DNA from: Ralstonia wenshanensis
GTDB lineage: Bacteria; Pseudomonadota; Gammaproteobacteria; Burkholderiales; Burkholderiaceae
Reading direction: 5' to 3'
Length of the DNA stretch: 64,000 bases
Assembly (NCBI RefSeq): GCF_021173085.1
Contig: NZ_CP076412.1
Coordinates: forward strand, 1,116,001-1,180,000
Numbering within the stretch: the stretch's first letter is position 1; every line of letters begins with the position of its first letter. A program made the position numbers and the translations under genes. The notes beneath the pieces were generated by a model that saw only the letters and a program-made list of their open reading frames with translations, did not search any database and had not been told where the DNA came from. Shown piece after piece: positions 26,963 to 35,842 of this stretch.

Positions 26963-27319
26963 TTACTGCTGCAGGACCTTGTATTCGATCTTCTTGAGCA
27001 CGCCGTCGGCATCGTCGAAGTAGAACGAGGCGATCTTCTTCGAACCAATCGGAATCCCGACAAACACGACGCCGATCGCCGCGTTTCGCGCGTAACGATA
27101 GTTCCAGATGTCGAGACCGCCGGCCGCCGCCTTGTCGCTCGGCGCGCCCAGCTCGAGCGCTACGTCCTCACGTTTGGCGACGCCTGGGACGAATTGCTTT
27201 TGCAACGATTCCTGCGTGGCGTCGGCAATCTTGTCAACGCCCGTTCCACTGCCGACGCTGACCGCGCAACCAGACAGGGCAAGAGAAAGGGCAATACCGG
27301 ATACGAAAATGCGAAACAT
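26963..27319 (-). CDS. Small lipoprotein, BamE/SmpA-like fold likely
   Basis: 118 residues from the ATG at 27319, preceded by AAGGAC. A lipoprotein signal peptide ends in the lipobox L-S-G-C (Cys around 18). The mature part has a helix, the segment VAKREDVALELGAPSDK and beta strands ending in FDDADGVLKKIEYKVLQ, the pattern of SmpA/OmlA (BamE-like) domains. Probably anchored in the outer membrane. It is a single gene and is not the housekeeping BamE, given its context. Confidence 0.7.
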   Translation of the reverse strand: MFRIFVSGIALSLALSGCAVSVGSGTGVDKIADATQESLQKQFVPGVAKREDVALELGAPSDKAAAGGLDIWNYRYARNAAIGVVFVGIPIGSKKIASFYFDDADGVLKKIEYKVLQQ

Positions 27320-27579
27320 GAAAGTCCTTCTTATTGATGGAGTTTGGAAAGCCGCTTCGATGCCACAGCGCATATGGCTGACGCGCTGCCCCCGCATCGA
27401 AAGCGCGCCCGCATCGTAGAGAGGGCGCGCAGAAAGCGCATCCCCCAGAACGGCCCGTTCTCCAACAATCTGAGGTGAAACTTTCTAATGTCTCGTCTGA
27501 TAGATGCTTAATTCGGCGCCGGGGAGCGTCTAGGCGAGTGCCGCGCGCGTGGCTGCTCAGCGCCGATGGAGGAAGCGCG

Positions 27580-28077
27580 CTACTGCAGGTTGCCCCAGCG
27601 CGGCACGGCGGGCTCGGCGTTGGCCCATTGCCATGTGGTGCCGTTCTGGCACGCATAGATCGTGTAACCGGCACCGGGCGCATTCTTGGGCGCTTGGGCT
27701 TCCTGAACGGTCAGGACGGCCTCGCGGCAGGTGGCCAGCGGTGTCGTGAACGTGCGCACCAACACGACCTGGCCGTGCGCCTTGGTCAGGCCCATCATGC
27801 GTTCGAGCGACCAGTTGAGCGAAGGCGTGCTGTCGCTCAACCGCCCGACTGCCATGGCCAGCGCATCCTGCTCGCTGGCGGCCCATTTGCGCGTTGCGTA
27901 TTTGATCGACGCATCGGTCGCGGCGTTGACCGACACCGCCACGCCATAAGCCACTGCCGGGTTTCCCGTGACGGTGCCGGTGGCCACGCCCGCCGCGGCG
28001 CCGGTCAACGGCCCGACCGACGAGCAGCCAGTCATCAGGCCCGCACACGCTGCGGCAAACCAGCGCGCGCGGCTCAT
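27580..28077 (-). CDS. Putative lipoprotein, paralogue of the upstream gene
   Basis: 165 residues. A signal peptide ends in the lipobox L-M-T-G-C. A Gly/Ala-rich segment with glycine-zipper character (TGAAAGVATGTVTGNPAVAY) follows, then a domain of about 110 residues ending in TTWQWANAEPAVPRWGNLQ. Its ATG overlaps the stop of the preceding gene (ATGA). The C-terminal W-x-W-A-x-A-E-P-A signature and overall layout repeat in the upstream neighbour, so they are tandem duplicates, probably working as a pair in the envelope. Function unknown. Confidence 0.75.
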   Translation of the reverse strand: MSRARWFAAACAGLMTGCSSVGPLTGAAAGVATGTVTGNPAVAYGVAVSVNAATDASIKYATRKWAASEQDALAMAVGRLSDSTPSLNWSLERMMGLTKAHGQVVLVRTFTTPLATCREAVLTVQEAQAPKNAPGAGYTIYACQNGTTWQWANAEPAVPRWGNLQ

Positions 28078-28607
28078 TGCAGCGATCCCCATCGCGCCGT
28101 GGCCGGTTCTGCCGTCGCCCACTTCCATTGCTTGCCGTCATGGCAGATCGACGCGACGAAGAAGTCGACCTTTGCGGCGCCGTCTTCAACACCGTCCACG
28201 GTGAAGAGGATTTCCTTGCAGTTGACGAGCGGCCCGTTGATCGAACGCGTGACCACCACGCGGCCGTGTTCGTCGGGCTCCAAGGGAATGCGGTGCTTGA
28301 CCTGCCAGTTGCCGACAGTGTTGTCGGCCAGCGCCCCGGCAATCTGCGCGATGTGGTCTTGCGTTTCGGTGTGGACAACGCGCTGACTGTGCTGCAACGC
28401 GGCCCGTGCGCCGGCCTGTACGCCCAGGCCGATGCCGGTGGCCACCGCGGCGTTGTCGGTCACCTTGGCAGCGAGGGCTGCCCCCCCGATACCGGCCGCC
28501 GTGGTCGTGCCTTCCGACATCAATGAACTGCAGCCGCTGAGTGCCAACGTGCTCAGGGTGAGCGCGCTGCCCAGCATCCGGGCAGATGCGAACCGTGGTG
28601 TGCGCAT
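28074..28607 (-). CDS. Putative lipoprotein with glycine-zipper segment
   Basis: 177 residues. A signal peptide ends in the lipobox L-S-G-C, followed by a Gly/Ala-rich segment (TTAAGIGGAALAAKVTDNAA) and a domain ending in GKQWKWATAEPATARWGSLQ. It shares the C-terminal W-x-W-A-x-A-E-P-A-x-x-R-W-G-x-L-Q signature with the next gene, with which it overlaps by four bases. A short periplasmic domain contains two Cys (NCKEILF, SICHDG) with equivalents in the paralogue (TCREAVL, YACQNG), so a conserved disulphide is likely. Function unknown. Confidence 0.75.
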   Translation of the reverse strand: MRTPRFASARMLGSALTLSTLALSGCSSLMSEGTTTAAGIGGAALAAKVTDNAAVATGIGLGVQAGARAALQHSQRVVHTETQDHIAQIAGALADNTVGNWQVKHRIPLEPDEHGRVVVTRSINGPLVNCKEILFTVDGVEDGAAKVDFFVASICHDGKQWKWATAEPATARWGSLQ

Positions 28608-28872
28608 GTGTGGACTTCCAAATCTGCAACAGAGCGAATTCTAAAGGACATGGCGGCCCGCAAACGGCGACGCGGCGCGGTTTCTCACAATTGTTTTGAG
28701 TTGTTGCAGCGAAGTGTTGCCAGTGTTCAGCCTGGGTAAAGCCCCTTCAACTGCGTGGCCAACGCATTAAAACCCTCCGTACCCGTGCCGATACCGGGCC
28801 CATTCGCTTGCGGTTCGAACCGTCGCAGCGCGCGCACGATTCCACGCGCTTCGGCACCTTGATGCCGATGGC
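28608..28872. other. Intergenic region with possible gene remnant
   Basis: Between the lipoprotein pair and the AraC gene. On the minus strand an open frame ends at 28727 with a protein-like tail (GTEGFNALATQLKGLYPG), but its upstream part is antisense-frame noise inside the AraC gene. It could be the last 20-40 codons of a lost gene. No family recognised. Confidence 0.25.
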
Positions 28873-29748
28873 CTATGCGCCGGGGCGTTCGGTCTCGCCG
28901 CACATCTGCCGGCGATAGCGCTCGGGCGAAAACCCCACCTGCTTGCGGAACATCGCAATAAACGCCGAGGGTGTTCCATAGCCGAGCGCGAGCGCAATGT
29001 CCTGCACTGGGCGGTCTTCCTTGAGCCACACCAGCGCCCGCAGCAGGCGCACGCGGTTGCGCCATTGCACGAAGCTCATACCCAGTTCGGTCTGGAAGCG
29101 GCGCGCAAGGGTACGTTCGGTGCTGTGCACGCGTTCGGCCCATTGCTGCAGCGTGGTGGCCTCGGCCGGGTCCAGGCGGATGGCGTGCAGGATGGGCTCG
29201 AGCTGGCGATCGGTGCTGTCGGGCAGGTAGCTGTCGGCGTGGCCGGCGCGCACCAACGTTTCAACCAGAAGCTCGAACTGGCGCAGGTCCCATTCGTCGG
29301 TCATGGTGGTGACGCGGCGCGTGGCGAAGTCTTCGAAGAGCGCGCGCACCAGCGGCGTCTGCGGAATCAGGCAGGCCATGGGCGGCAGCCGCTGCGCAAG
29401 CGGTTCGGCCATGTATACAGAGAGGAAGTCCGTCGCCTGCCGGATCGATGCCGAATGGGGCTGGTTGGCCGGCACCCAGATCACGTATTCGGCGGGTGCC
29501 GTCAGCCGGCGGCCATCGACCACCACCTCCATCAACCCGAGGCTGATGCGGTTGATCTGGCCCCACGGGTGCGTGTGCGGCTCGATATCGGTTTCGGGCT
29601 CGAAATGGTCGTAGCGAAAGTAGAACGGGGCTCCTTGCGGCACCCGTCGATCGGCATCGCGGTAGGCGGTGTACAGAGTGTCAGCCACGGTTGTCGCTTT
29701 CGAGGGGTGATGTTGTCCGGTTTGAAGTATATGTTTTGAACCGGACAT
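28873..29748 (-). CDS. AraC-family regulator with N-terminal cupin domain
   Basis: Up to 291 residues. The N-terminal cupin has PHTHPWGQINRISLG and the C-terminal AraC HTH pair includes VHSTERTLARRFQTELGMSF and ALALGYGTPSAFIAMFRKQVGFSPERYR. The ATG at 29748 places a 34-bp palindrome inside the first codons and has no good ribosome-binding site; a GTG at 29688 (VADTLYTAYRDAD) is an alternative start. It diverges from an EamA exporter gene and presumably controls it, as in many AraC/EamA pairs. Confidence 0.88.
   Translation of the reverse strand: MSGSKHILQTGQHHPSKATTVADTLYTAYRDADRRVPQGAPFYFRYDHFEPETDIEPHTHPWGQINRISLGLMEVVVDGRRLTAPAEYVIWVPANQPHSASIRQATDFLSVYMAEPLAQRLPPMACLIPQTPLVRALFEDFATRRVTTMTDEWDLRQFELLVETLVRAGHADSYLPDSTDRQLEPILHAIRLDPAEATTLQQWAERVHSTERTLARRFQTELGMSFVQWRNRVRLLRALVWLKEDRPVQDIALALGYGTPSAFIAMFRKQVGFSPERYRRQMCGETERPGA
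29714..29747. promoter_or_regulatory. 34-bp palindrome, likely operator between AraC and EamA genes
   Basis: Perfect 9-bp arms TGTCCGGTT (29714-29722) and AACCGGACA (29739-29747), with the interior also partly symmetric (13 of 17 positions per half). It lies 40 bases upstream of the EamA start and next to the AraC start. Confidence 0.6.
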
Positions 29749-29786
29749 TACTACACTGCCGTCTTCCAGTGTTCGAGGAGGCCGTC

Positions 29787-30680
29787 GTGCCTGTGCTGTA
29801 TCCCTTGCTGGCGGTGCTGATCTGGGCCGCCAACACGATCGTGTCGAAGGCCGCGGCCGGGGTAGTGGACCCGGCGGCCATTTCGTTCTACCGGTGGTTG
29901 TTGGCGGCCATCGTGCTCACGCCGTTCTGCGCGCGGCCGCTGTGGCGTCAACGTCGGGCTGTGCTGGCGCAGTGGCGGCGCTTTGCGGTGCTCGCGCTGC
30001 TCGGCATGGTGATGTACCAATGCCTGGCGTATTACGCGGCGCACAGCACGAGCGCGACCAACATGGGCGTGATCGGCGCGCTGGTCCCGATGCTGGGCCT
30101 GATCCTGAACGTGGTGGTATTCCGCCAGCCGGTCGGTGCGCAGGCCGTGACGGGCGTGGTGGTGTCGCTCCTGGGCGTGCTCTATCTGCTGGGGCGCGGA
30201 GAGCCGGCCAACCTGTTCGATGGCGGCATCAATCACGGCGACGTGCTGGTGCTTGCCGGCGCCACTGCATATGCGCTCTACAACATCCTCTATCGTCGTT
30301 GGGCGCTGCCGTTCGGGCAGTGGCTTAACCTGTACGTGCAGGTACTGATGGCCGTCGTGATGCTCGTGCCGCTGGCCATGACGGCGCATAGCCTCGCCGT
30401 GCCGGCCAAGGGCATCGGGCTGGTGGTCTATGCGGGCATCGCCTCGTCGATCGCCGCGTCGTATCTGTGGATGCAAGGGCTCAAGCGCATCGGCAGCGAG
30501 CGTACGGCGGTGTTGATGAACCTGATGCCGGTCTTCACGGCCGGTATGGCTGCCGTGATGCTGGGTGAGACGGTGCATGGGTATCACTGGATCGGGGGCG
30601 GCCTCGTTCTGCTGGGCGTGAGCCTGGCGCAAGGCATCGTTCGGTTGCCGATCGGCCGTTCGGGATTGAGCGCCCGTTAG
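29787..30680 (+). CDS. EamA-family drug/metabolite exporter
   Basis: 297 residues from the GTG at 29787, placed just after a strong GAGGAGG site; no ATG is suitably placed. Ten hydrophobic helices in two EamA repeats, beginning with VLYPLLAVLIWAANTIVSK; the second repeat contains GDVLVLAGATAYALYNILYR. It exports small molecules such as amino acids or sugars by proton antiport; substrate unknown. Divergent from and probably regulated by the AraC-type gene. A T8 run directly follows the stop codon. Confidence 0.9.
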   Translation: MPVLYPLLAVLIWAANTIVSKAAAGVVDPAAISFYRWLLAAIVLTPFCARPLWRQRRAVLAQWRRFAVLALLGMVMYQCLAYYAAHSTSATNMGVIGALVPMLGLILNVVVFRQPVGAQAVTGVVVSLLGVLYLLGRGEPANLFDGGINHGDVLVLAGATAYALYNILYRRWALPFGQWLNLYVQVLMAVVMLVPLAMTAHSLAVPAKGIGLVVYAGIASSIAASYLWMQGLKRIGSERTAVLMNLMPVFTAGMAAVMLGETVHGYHWIGGGLVLLGVSLAQGIVRLPIGRSGLSAR

Positions 30681-30794
30681 TTTTTTTTCGGCCGCGCCGC
30701 GTGGGGGTTGGCGGTAAAATCGAACACATTGGCGGGCGCGTGATGGCGCCCGTTCCGTGTTCCAGAACCACTCTCGCCAGACCATCGTCAGACC

Positions 30795-31832
30795 ATGAAG
30801 CGCAACGCAGGAGCTGTCACCGTCGATGATGTTGCCGCGCATGCGGGCGTGTCCATCAAGACCGTCTCGCGCGTGCTGAATCACGAGCCCAACATCAGCG
30901 AAAAGACGCGCGCGAAGGTGGTCGAGGCGATGCAGACGCTCGACTATCGGCCCAACCCGGCAGCCCGGCGACTGGCCAGCAAGCGCGCCGACATCATTGC
31001 GCTGGTCTACGACAACCCCTCCGACAATTACATCGTCAACATTCAGCACGGCGCGCTCGAAGCCTGCCAGGCGCTCGATTACAGTCTGCTGCTGACCCCT
31101 TGCAACTACCGCGACCCGAACCTCGCCCAGCAGATCATCCAGAGCGCGCGCCAGCGTGCACTGGCCGGCATCATCCTGACGCCACCGGTGTCGGATGTGC
31201 CGTCGCTCATCACAGCGCTGGATGAAGCTGGCATCGACTACGTGCGCCTGGCCCCCGCCGACCGCGAACACAAAGGGCTGTCCGTCAACACCGAAGACCG
31301 CGCTGCCGCGCGCGACATGACGCTGCACCTGATCGGGCTCGGCCACCGCCGCATCGGCTTCGTGGTGTGCGACCCGGCCCATGGCGCGGCGTATCAGCGC
31401 GTATTCGGCTATCGCGACGCGATGGCGCAGGCCGGCATCGAAGTCGACGAACGATTGGTCGAGCAGGGCGAGCACTCGTTCGAGTCTGGCGTGGCCTGCG
31501 CTGAGCGGTTGCTGTCCTGCGAGCCACGTCCCACCGCCATCTTTGCAGGCAACGACGACATGGCCGCCGGCGTGCTCCGCGTGGCCCAGGCACGCGGCAT
31601 CAAGGTGCCGGAAGAACTCTCCATTTGCGGCTACGACGACACGCCGCTCTCACGCCAGCTCTGGCCGGCGCTCACCACCGTGCGCCAGCCGATCCAGGCG
31701 ATGGCGCATGCGGCTGTGGAACAGCTCATTGCGATTCATCGTCCGCATCTGCCGGGGCTGAAGCCGCATTCGGTGCACGAAAACTTGCAGTATGAGCTGG
31801 TGATTCGGGAATCGACTTGCGCGCCGGCGTAA
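30795..31832 (+). CDS. LacI-family repressor, candidate regulator of xylFGH/porin
   Basis: 345 residues. N-terminal HTH and hinge (TVDDVAAHAGVSIKTVSRVL, then YRPNPAARRLASKRA), followed by a periplasmic-binding-protein-like sugar domain. A small hairpin (about 30733-30752) lies in its leader. It is the nearest LacI gene to the xylFGH and porin promoters, whose palindromes have the central CpG expected for this family. Pairing it with those operators is inference. Confidence 0.9.
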   Translation: MKRNAGAVTVDDVAAHAGVSIKTVSRVLNHEPNISEKTRAKVVEAMQTLDYRPNPAARRLASKRADIIALVYDNPSDNYIVNIQHGALEACQALDYSLLLTPCNYRDPNLAQQIIQSARQRALAGIILTPPVSDVPSLITALDEAGIDYVRLAPADREHKGLSVNTEDRAAARDMTLHLIGLGHRRIGFVVCDPAHGAAYQRVFGYRDAMAQAGIEVDERLVEQGEHSFESGVACAERLLSCEPRPTAIFAGNDDMAAGVLRVAQARGIKVPEELSICGYDDTPLSRQLWPALTTVRQPIQAMAHAAVEQLIAIHRPHLPGLKPHSVHENLQYELVIRESTCAPA

Positions 31833-32257
31833 GACGCGGCGCTACCACTGTCGCTTGGAAGACATGCCGGCTTGCATTTGCGTGCCTTATGCAAGTCACG
31901 CATTAGTCAACCCACACGTTGGAGGGTACTGGCCAAAAGCCTAAGCCATTATCGTTTCGTGCCCGAATTTTGCCTCGTCACGCAGCTGCGGACCTTGAAG
32001 TCGGGTGCAAAACTGCCGAGAATCACCTACGTTGACTGGGCAACCATTAGAAGCAGGGCGTGTGTATTTGATTTCGTCCATTTCTCATTCCGATTGTCCA
32101 GTTCGTCACTAAGCTGTAACGGTTCTTACAGCTTCATAGTGGGCAGCCGGGCTGCGACCCACTGCGCTGAGCAGAAGCCGGCGCAATAAGAATGCGTCAA
32201 GTGACTCCTGGTGCGCTTGCCTGCAAGCAATTGGAAATTTTTAGGACGGTAAAGGTA
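31833..32257. other. Lower-GC intergenic region with two consecutive hairpins upstream of wzz-like gene
   Basis: Base composition drops compared with flanks. Two stem-loops occur back to back: AAGCTGTAA/TTACAGCTT (32111-32119 with 32126-32134, 6-base loop), and GTGGGCAGCC/GGCTGCGACCCAC (32139-32162, one mismatch region). No convincing gene is seen; a short open frame through it has no ribosome-binding site. It may be a structured leader of the downstream gene. Confidence 0.45.
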
Positions 32258-33499
32258 ATGAAGAAGATTAATCCTGCGGCGTATGACGATGGCGATTCAT
32301 TCGATGTTGATTTGCAAGCCTTCATTGCGCGCTGCTGGGAACTACGACAACAGATCATTCTGTTTGCGACCGTATTCTCCTTACTGATTTTTGCGCTCTC
32401 ATTTTGGGTTGGCCGTCAGTACTCCAGCGAAGGGTTCATGCGCGCACCCCGCAAGTTTGCGGAATACAACGTCCAGAAGGCTGCGTTCTGGGATCGCGAG
32501 ACGCTACAGCGCTATCTCGAAGACAACAAGAAAATTGGCGATGTCAACGGTCAGTATTTGTTGGGAAGTCTGAGCGAACGCTTCGTCCAGGCGCACGTGC
32601 AGGCGGTTCTGCCGCTATCGAAAGAGGACCTGCGTTACCTCACCGACGCGAAAGGGATGCTCGACGCCGTCGGGATCCTGGGGTTCTCGATTACGTTCAA
32701 GGATCGGTCGGCAGAGAACGCGCAAGCGCGTGTCCAACTGATGGGGGACTACATCAAGGACACCATGCTGAGTGAAGATCTCCTGGATACCATTTACACC
32801 AAAGCTGGCGAAGCCAAGGCGAAAAAGCAACAGATCGACAACCTGATCATCCAGAAGAGGCTGGCCCTGACCCAGGCATCCAGCCGGCTCGAAGCGGCCC
32901 GCTTGATCGCGGGCAAGTACCCTGAAGCATCGAAGATGGAAGCGCGTCAATTGCTTTCGACCGGCAGTGACGCCAACGCGTCGCGCTATCTGTCTCCCGT
33001 TGCGCAGCTCGTTGGCATTGAAACCGAAATTGCTGACCTGAAATCGCAACTCACATTGCTGGAACGCGACGCCGAGCAGAACGCTCTGCGCAATGAATTC
33101 TACGAACGTATCGACCAAGGTACCCGCCAAGCTAAAACAGGTAGCGCGTTGCTGACCGAGTTTGTAAAGACGGCTCAAGCTGTGTTCACGGGCAAAGATC
33201 TTAAAGACGACAAAACCCGCGAGATTTATAACCAGCTCATGGTGATTGCCGAGCAGATGCGCAACAAGCACATCACAGAGGCGCGCTTTGTTTCGGGCCC
33301 GACTTTGCCGGAATACCGTTCAGGGCCAAGTTCGCTGGCGCTGGCGCTGCTGTCGCTCATCGGTGGTGTCGCGCTCGGGACTCTGAGCGCGCTGCTACTG
33401 GAGAAGCTGCGTGCTTTTAAGGCTGGTCGTGGCAATGCCGCGCTCGATGAAGAGCCTGAATCGGAAGGAGAGAGCCTGCGGCCGGTTCAAGTCGCCTGA
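32258..33499 (+). CDS. Wzz-type polysaccharide chain-length determinant-like protein
   Basis: 413 residues from the ATG at 32258; an upstream in-frame start exists but the cytoplasmic N-terminus begins best here. Transmembrane helices flank a large periplasmic coiled-coil domain: TM1 about 33-51 and TM2 about 365-387, preceded by a proline-bearing segment (GPTLPEYRSGPSS). This is the Wzz/PCP layout, in which the protein sets the length of surface polysaccharides. No polymerase, flippase or glycosyltransferase lies nearby, and the base composition is lower in GC than the neighbours, suggesting transfer or a relocated gene. Confidence 0.72.
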   Translation: MKKINPAAYDDGDSFDVDLQAFIARCWELRQQIILFATVFSLLIFALSFWVGRQYSSEGFMRAPRKFAEYNVQKAAFWDRETLQRYLEDNKKIGDVNGQYLLGSLSERFVQAHVQAVLPLSKEDLRYLTDAKGMLDAVGILGFSITFKDRSAENAQARVQLMGDYIKDTMLSEDLLDTIYTKAGEAKAKKQQIDNLIIQKRLALTQASSRLEAARLIAGKYPEASKMEARQLLSTGSDANASRYLSPVAQLVGIETEIADLKSQLTLLERDAEQNALRNEFYERIDQGTRQAKTGSALLTEFVKTAQAVFTGKDLKDDKTREIYNQLMVIAEQMRNKHITEARFVSGPTLPEYRSGPSSLALALLSLIGGVALGTLSALLLEKLRAFKAGRGNAALDEEPESEGESLRPVQVA

Positions 33500-33507
33500 T
33501 TTTCCTA

Positions 33508-33554
33508 CGCTCCACGCAAAAGCCCGGCTCATTGCCGGGCTTTTGCGTGGAGCG
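33508..33554. terminator. Bidirectional terminator with 21-bp perfect stem
   Basis: Arms 33508-33528 and 33534-33554 pair perfectly around a TCATT loop; AAAA/TTTT runs lie inside the stem. It separates the convergent wzz-like gene (stop 33499) and SDR gene, whose stop codon begins at the very next base. Confidence 0.88.
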
Positions 33555-34481
33555 CTATTGCCTTACGCCAATCAACCCATACAAATCATCCTGCGGGTCA
33601 TACCCCAGCAACTCGCGCCCGGTCTCCAGGCCCCAATCCATTCCTCTGTTATTCGACACGCCATTCACGACGATGGCCGGTGCTGGCCAGCGCGCCGGGT
33701 CGGCCGTGATGGAGCACAGGAAAAGCCGGCGCAAATCCCCATTCGAGAGCCACATGTTGCGGAACCAGCGCAGTGCGACGCGGCTGGCCTCATCGGGCAA
33801 CTCGGTCGGCACGGGTGTGCCGGCGGTGCCGGAATAGTTGATGTCGTTGGGGTCGTTCCCGTCGGGTAGCGCCCAGCCGATGCGCAGCGACACGATCGAC
33901 AGCTTGCCGCCGTTGGCTGCGCAGACGGCGCCCACTGCCTTGCAGAGCCGTTCGCCCATTGCCTTGGACGTTCCGTAGGCGAGTGAGTAGACGTCTTCAG
34001 TGCCGTTATTCCAGCGCGTGCCTGGGGCGGGCGGCAGCTCGGCGGTGAGCTTGCCGGGGCCGATGGTGCCGGCCAGGGGTTGGTCCTTGTATGCGCCCAT
34101 CGCGTGGTTGGACGAGGCGAACACGAAGCGGCGCACGCCGTGCGTGGCGGCGGCCTGCAGCACATTGAGCGTCATTCCGTAGGAGGCCAGCGCCTGCTCC
34201 CACGTTGCGTCTGGCGTGGAGTGGATGGCAGCCAGGTGGATGACCGCATCGACGTTGCTCAGCAGATCCGTCCATGCACCATCGGCTTGCGTCAGGTCGG
34301 CCTTGACCCATTGGAAACGTTGGGCCGCTTGCGGAGAGAACTCGATGTTCTGTGCAACCCAGTCGACACCGATGATGGAGGTGCACCACGGGGCGGAGGC
34401 CAGTGCCTCGACGACCTTGCGGCCTAGGTTGCCAGCGACGCCGGTCACAAGAACGCGAGCAGGGGTTTGGTAGTCAGCCAC
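33555..34481 (-). CDS. Extended SDR oxidoreductase, uronate-dehydrogenase-like
   Basis: 308 residues from a GTG at 34481 that follows GGAATTCC; a longer start at 34565 adds an unlikely Arg-rich leader. N-terminal NAD motif GVAGNLGRKV, active-site segment FASSNHAMGAY and the YGTSK (Y-x3-K) catalytic pair. The SSNH, VSLRIG and VSNNR segments resemble bacterial uronate dehydrogenases, which oxidise D-galacturonate or D-glucuronate C1 to a lactone. An insertion before the YxxxK separates it from the typical enzymes. It follows the sugar ABC operon (152 bases after xylH), suggesting oxidation of the imported sugar. Confidence 0.72.
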   Translation of the reverse strand: MADYQTPARVLVTGVAGNLGRKVVEALASAPWCTSIIGVDWVAQNIEFSPQAAQRFQWVKADLTQADGAWTDLLSNVDAVIHLAAIHSTPDATWEQALASYGMTLNVLQAAATHGVRRFVFASSNHAMGAYKDQPLAGTIGPGKLTAELPPAPGTRWNNGTEDVYSLAYGTSKAMGERLCKAVGAVCAANGGKLSIVSLRIGWALPDGNDPNDINYSGTAGTPVPTELPDEASRVALRWFRNMWLSNGDLRRLFLCSITADPARWPAPAIVVNGVSNNRGMDWGLETGRELLGYDPQDDLYGLIGVRQ

Positions 34482-34633
34482 GATGTGGAATTCCGTTCGG
34501 GATGAAGGAAAGAAAGTCGCGACCGGCGGCTGGCGCTGCAACACCATCGCGCGCCGCCGTGTCATTCGAGATCAGGAGGGGGCCCAGACGGGCCCAGGAG
34601 TTGGGTGGCGTCTGCCGAGGTCAGCCGCCGAGG

Positions 34634-35836
34634 TCAGCCGCGATTGGAGCCCGACAGCACGTCGATCAGCACTGCGACCACCAGCACCACACCCTTGACG
34701 ATCATCTGCCACGAGGCGTCGACGTTCATCTGCTGCATGCCATTGTCGAGGCTGGCCATGACGAGCGCGCCAATCAGCGCGCCGTACACCGTGCCCGAAC
34801 CGCCGCGCATCGACGTGCCGCCGATGAAGCAGGCCGAGATGGCATCCAGTTCGCCGCCCACACCGGCGGAGGGCGAACCTGCGGCCGAACGGGCCGTGGT
34901 GATGATGCCCGCGAAGGCGCACATCAGGCCCATCAGCACGAACACCAGCAGCTTGACGCGGCCGACGTTCACGCCGGACAGGCGCGTGGCTTCCATGTTG
35001 CCGCCCACTGCATAGACGTGACGGCCGAACACGGTTTGCGTAGCGACGTACGAGAAGATGGCCAGCAGCACCAGCAGGATCAGCACGGGCAGCGGCACGC
35101 CGCTGGCGTCGTTGAGCACTGCGACAAAGCCAAACGATGCTGCGGCGATGGCCAGCAGCTTCAGCCCGTCCGCCCAGATCGGCGTGAGCGAGAGCGATAG
35201 GCGAGCGCGCTCGCGACGGCGGCGCACGGTCAGCACAACCGAGCCCACGACGATGACGGCAGCCAGCGACCACGACAGCCATGCCGGCACGAAGCCCTGC
35301 GCGAGGTTGCCGAGGTCGTCAGGCACCGGGGCAATCGTCACGCTGTCGGTGCTCCATTGCAGCAAGCCACGGAAGGCCAGCATCCCGCCCAGGCCAACGA
35401 TGAACGACGGCACACGCAGCTTGGTCGTGATGAAACCGTTGACCACGCCGATGGCCGCGCCCGCCACGAGCACCGTGCCCACAGCCAGCCAGGTGTTCCA
35501 TCCGAGGTTGACGGTCAGGATGGCGACCAGCCCGCCCAGCAGGCCCAGCAACGAGCCGACTGAAAGATCGATCTCACCTGCGATGATGACGAACACCATG
35601 CCGCAGGCCAGCATGCCCGTCACCGACATCTGCAGGAACAGGTTGGAGATGCTGTTGGGCTTGAGGAACGTGCCGTTGGTCTGGAAGTAGAAGAAGATCC
35701 AGATGAGTGCGACGGCCAGCAGCAGCGCCAGCACCTTGTAGCGCACGAACAGTTGCTGGATGGCGCGGCCATCCAGGCGCGGGCCGCCATTGCCGCCGTT
35801 TTGGCGGGCGAGTTGGGATTGCAGGATATTGGACAT
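34634..35836 (-). CDS. xylH: XylH-like sugar ABC transporter permease
   Basis: 400 residues with about ten to twelve hydrophobic helices and the family motif SVGSLLGLLGG plus the long C-terminal FIGGTSMRGGSGTVYGALIG loop found in ribose/xylose permeases (BPD_transp_2). It forms the membrane channel for the monosaccharide bound by XylF. It begins six bases after xylG. Confidence 0.9.
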   Translation of the reverse strand: MSNILQSQLARQNGGNGGPRLDGRAIQQLFVRYKVLALLLAVALIWIFFYFQTNGTFLKPNSISNLFLQMSVTGMLACGMVFVIIAGEIDLSVGSLLGLLGGLVAILTVNLGWNTWLAVGTVLVAGAAIGVVNGFITTKLRVPSFIVGLGGMLAFRGLLQWSTDSVTIAPVPDDLGNLAQGFVPAWLSWSLAAVIVVGSVVLTVRRRRERARLSLSLTPIWADGLKLLAIAAASFGFVAVLNDASGVPLPVLILLVLLAIFSYVATQTVFGRHVYAVGGNMEATRLSGVNVGRVKLLVFVLMGLMCAFAGIITTARSAAGSPSAGVGGELDAISACFIGGTSMRGGSGTVYGALIGALVMASLDNGMQQMNVDASWQMIVKGVVLVVAVLIDVLSGSNRG

Positions 35837-35842
35837 GGCAAT

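Noticed and set aside
27475-28386. 303-codon plus-strand frame over the lipoprotein pair
   Set aside because: Antisense to two genes with clear lipoboxes; no ribosome-binding site or domain.
31872-32189. 105-codon frame between LacI and the Wzz-like gene
   Set aside because: No ribosome-binding site, hydrophobic-free composition, and overlaps two leader hairpins; likely non-coding.
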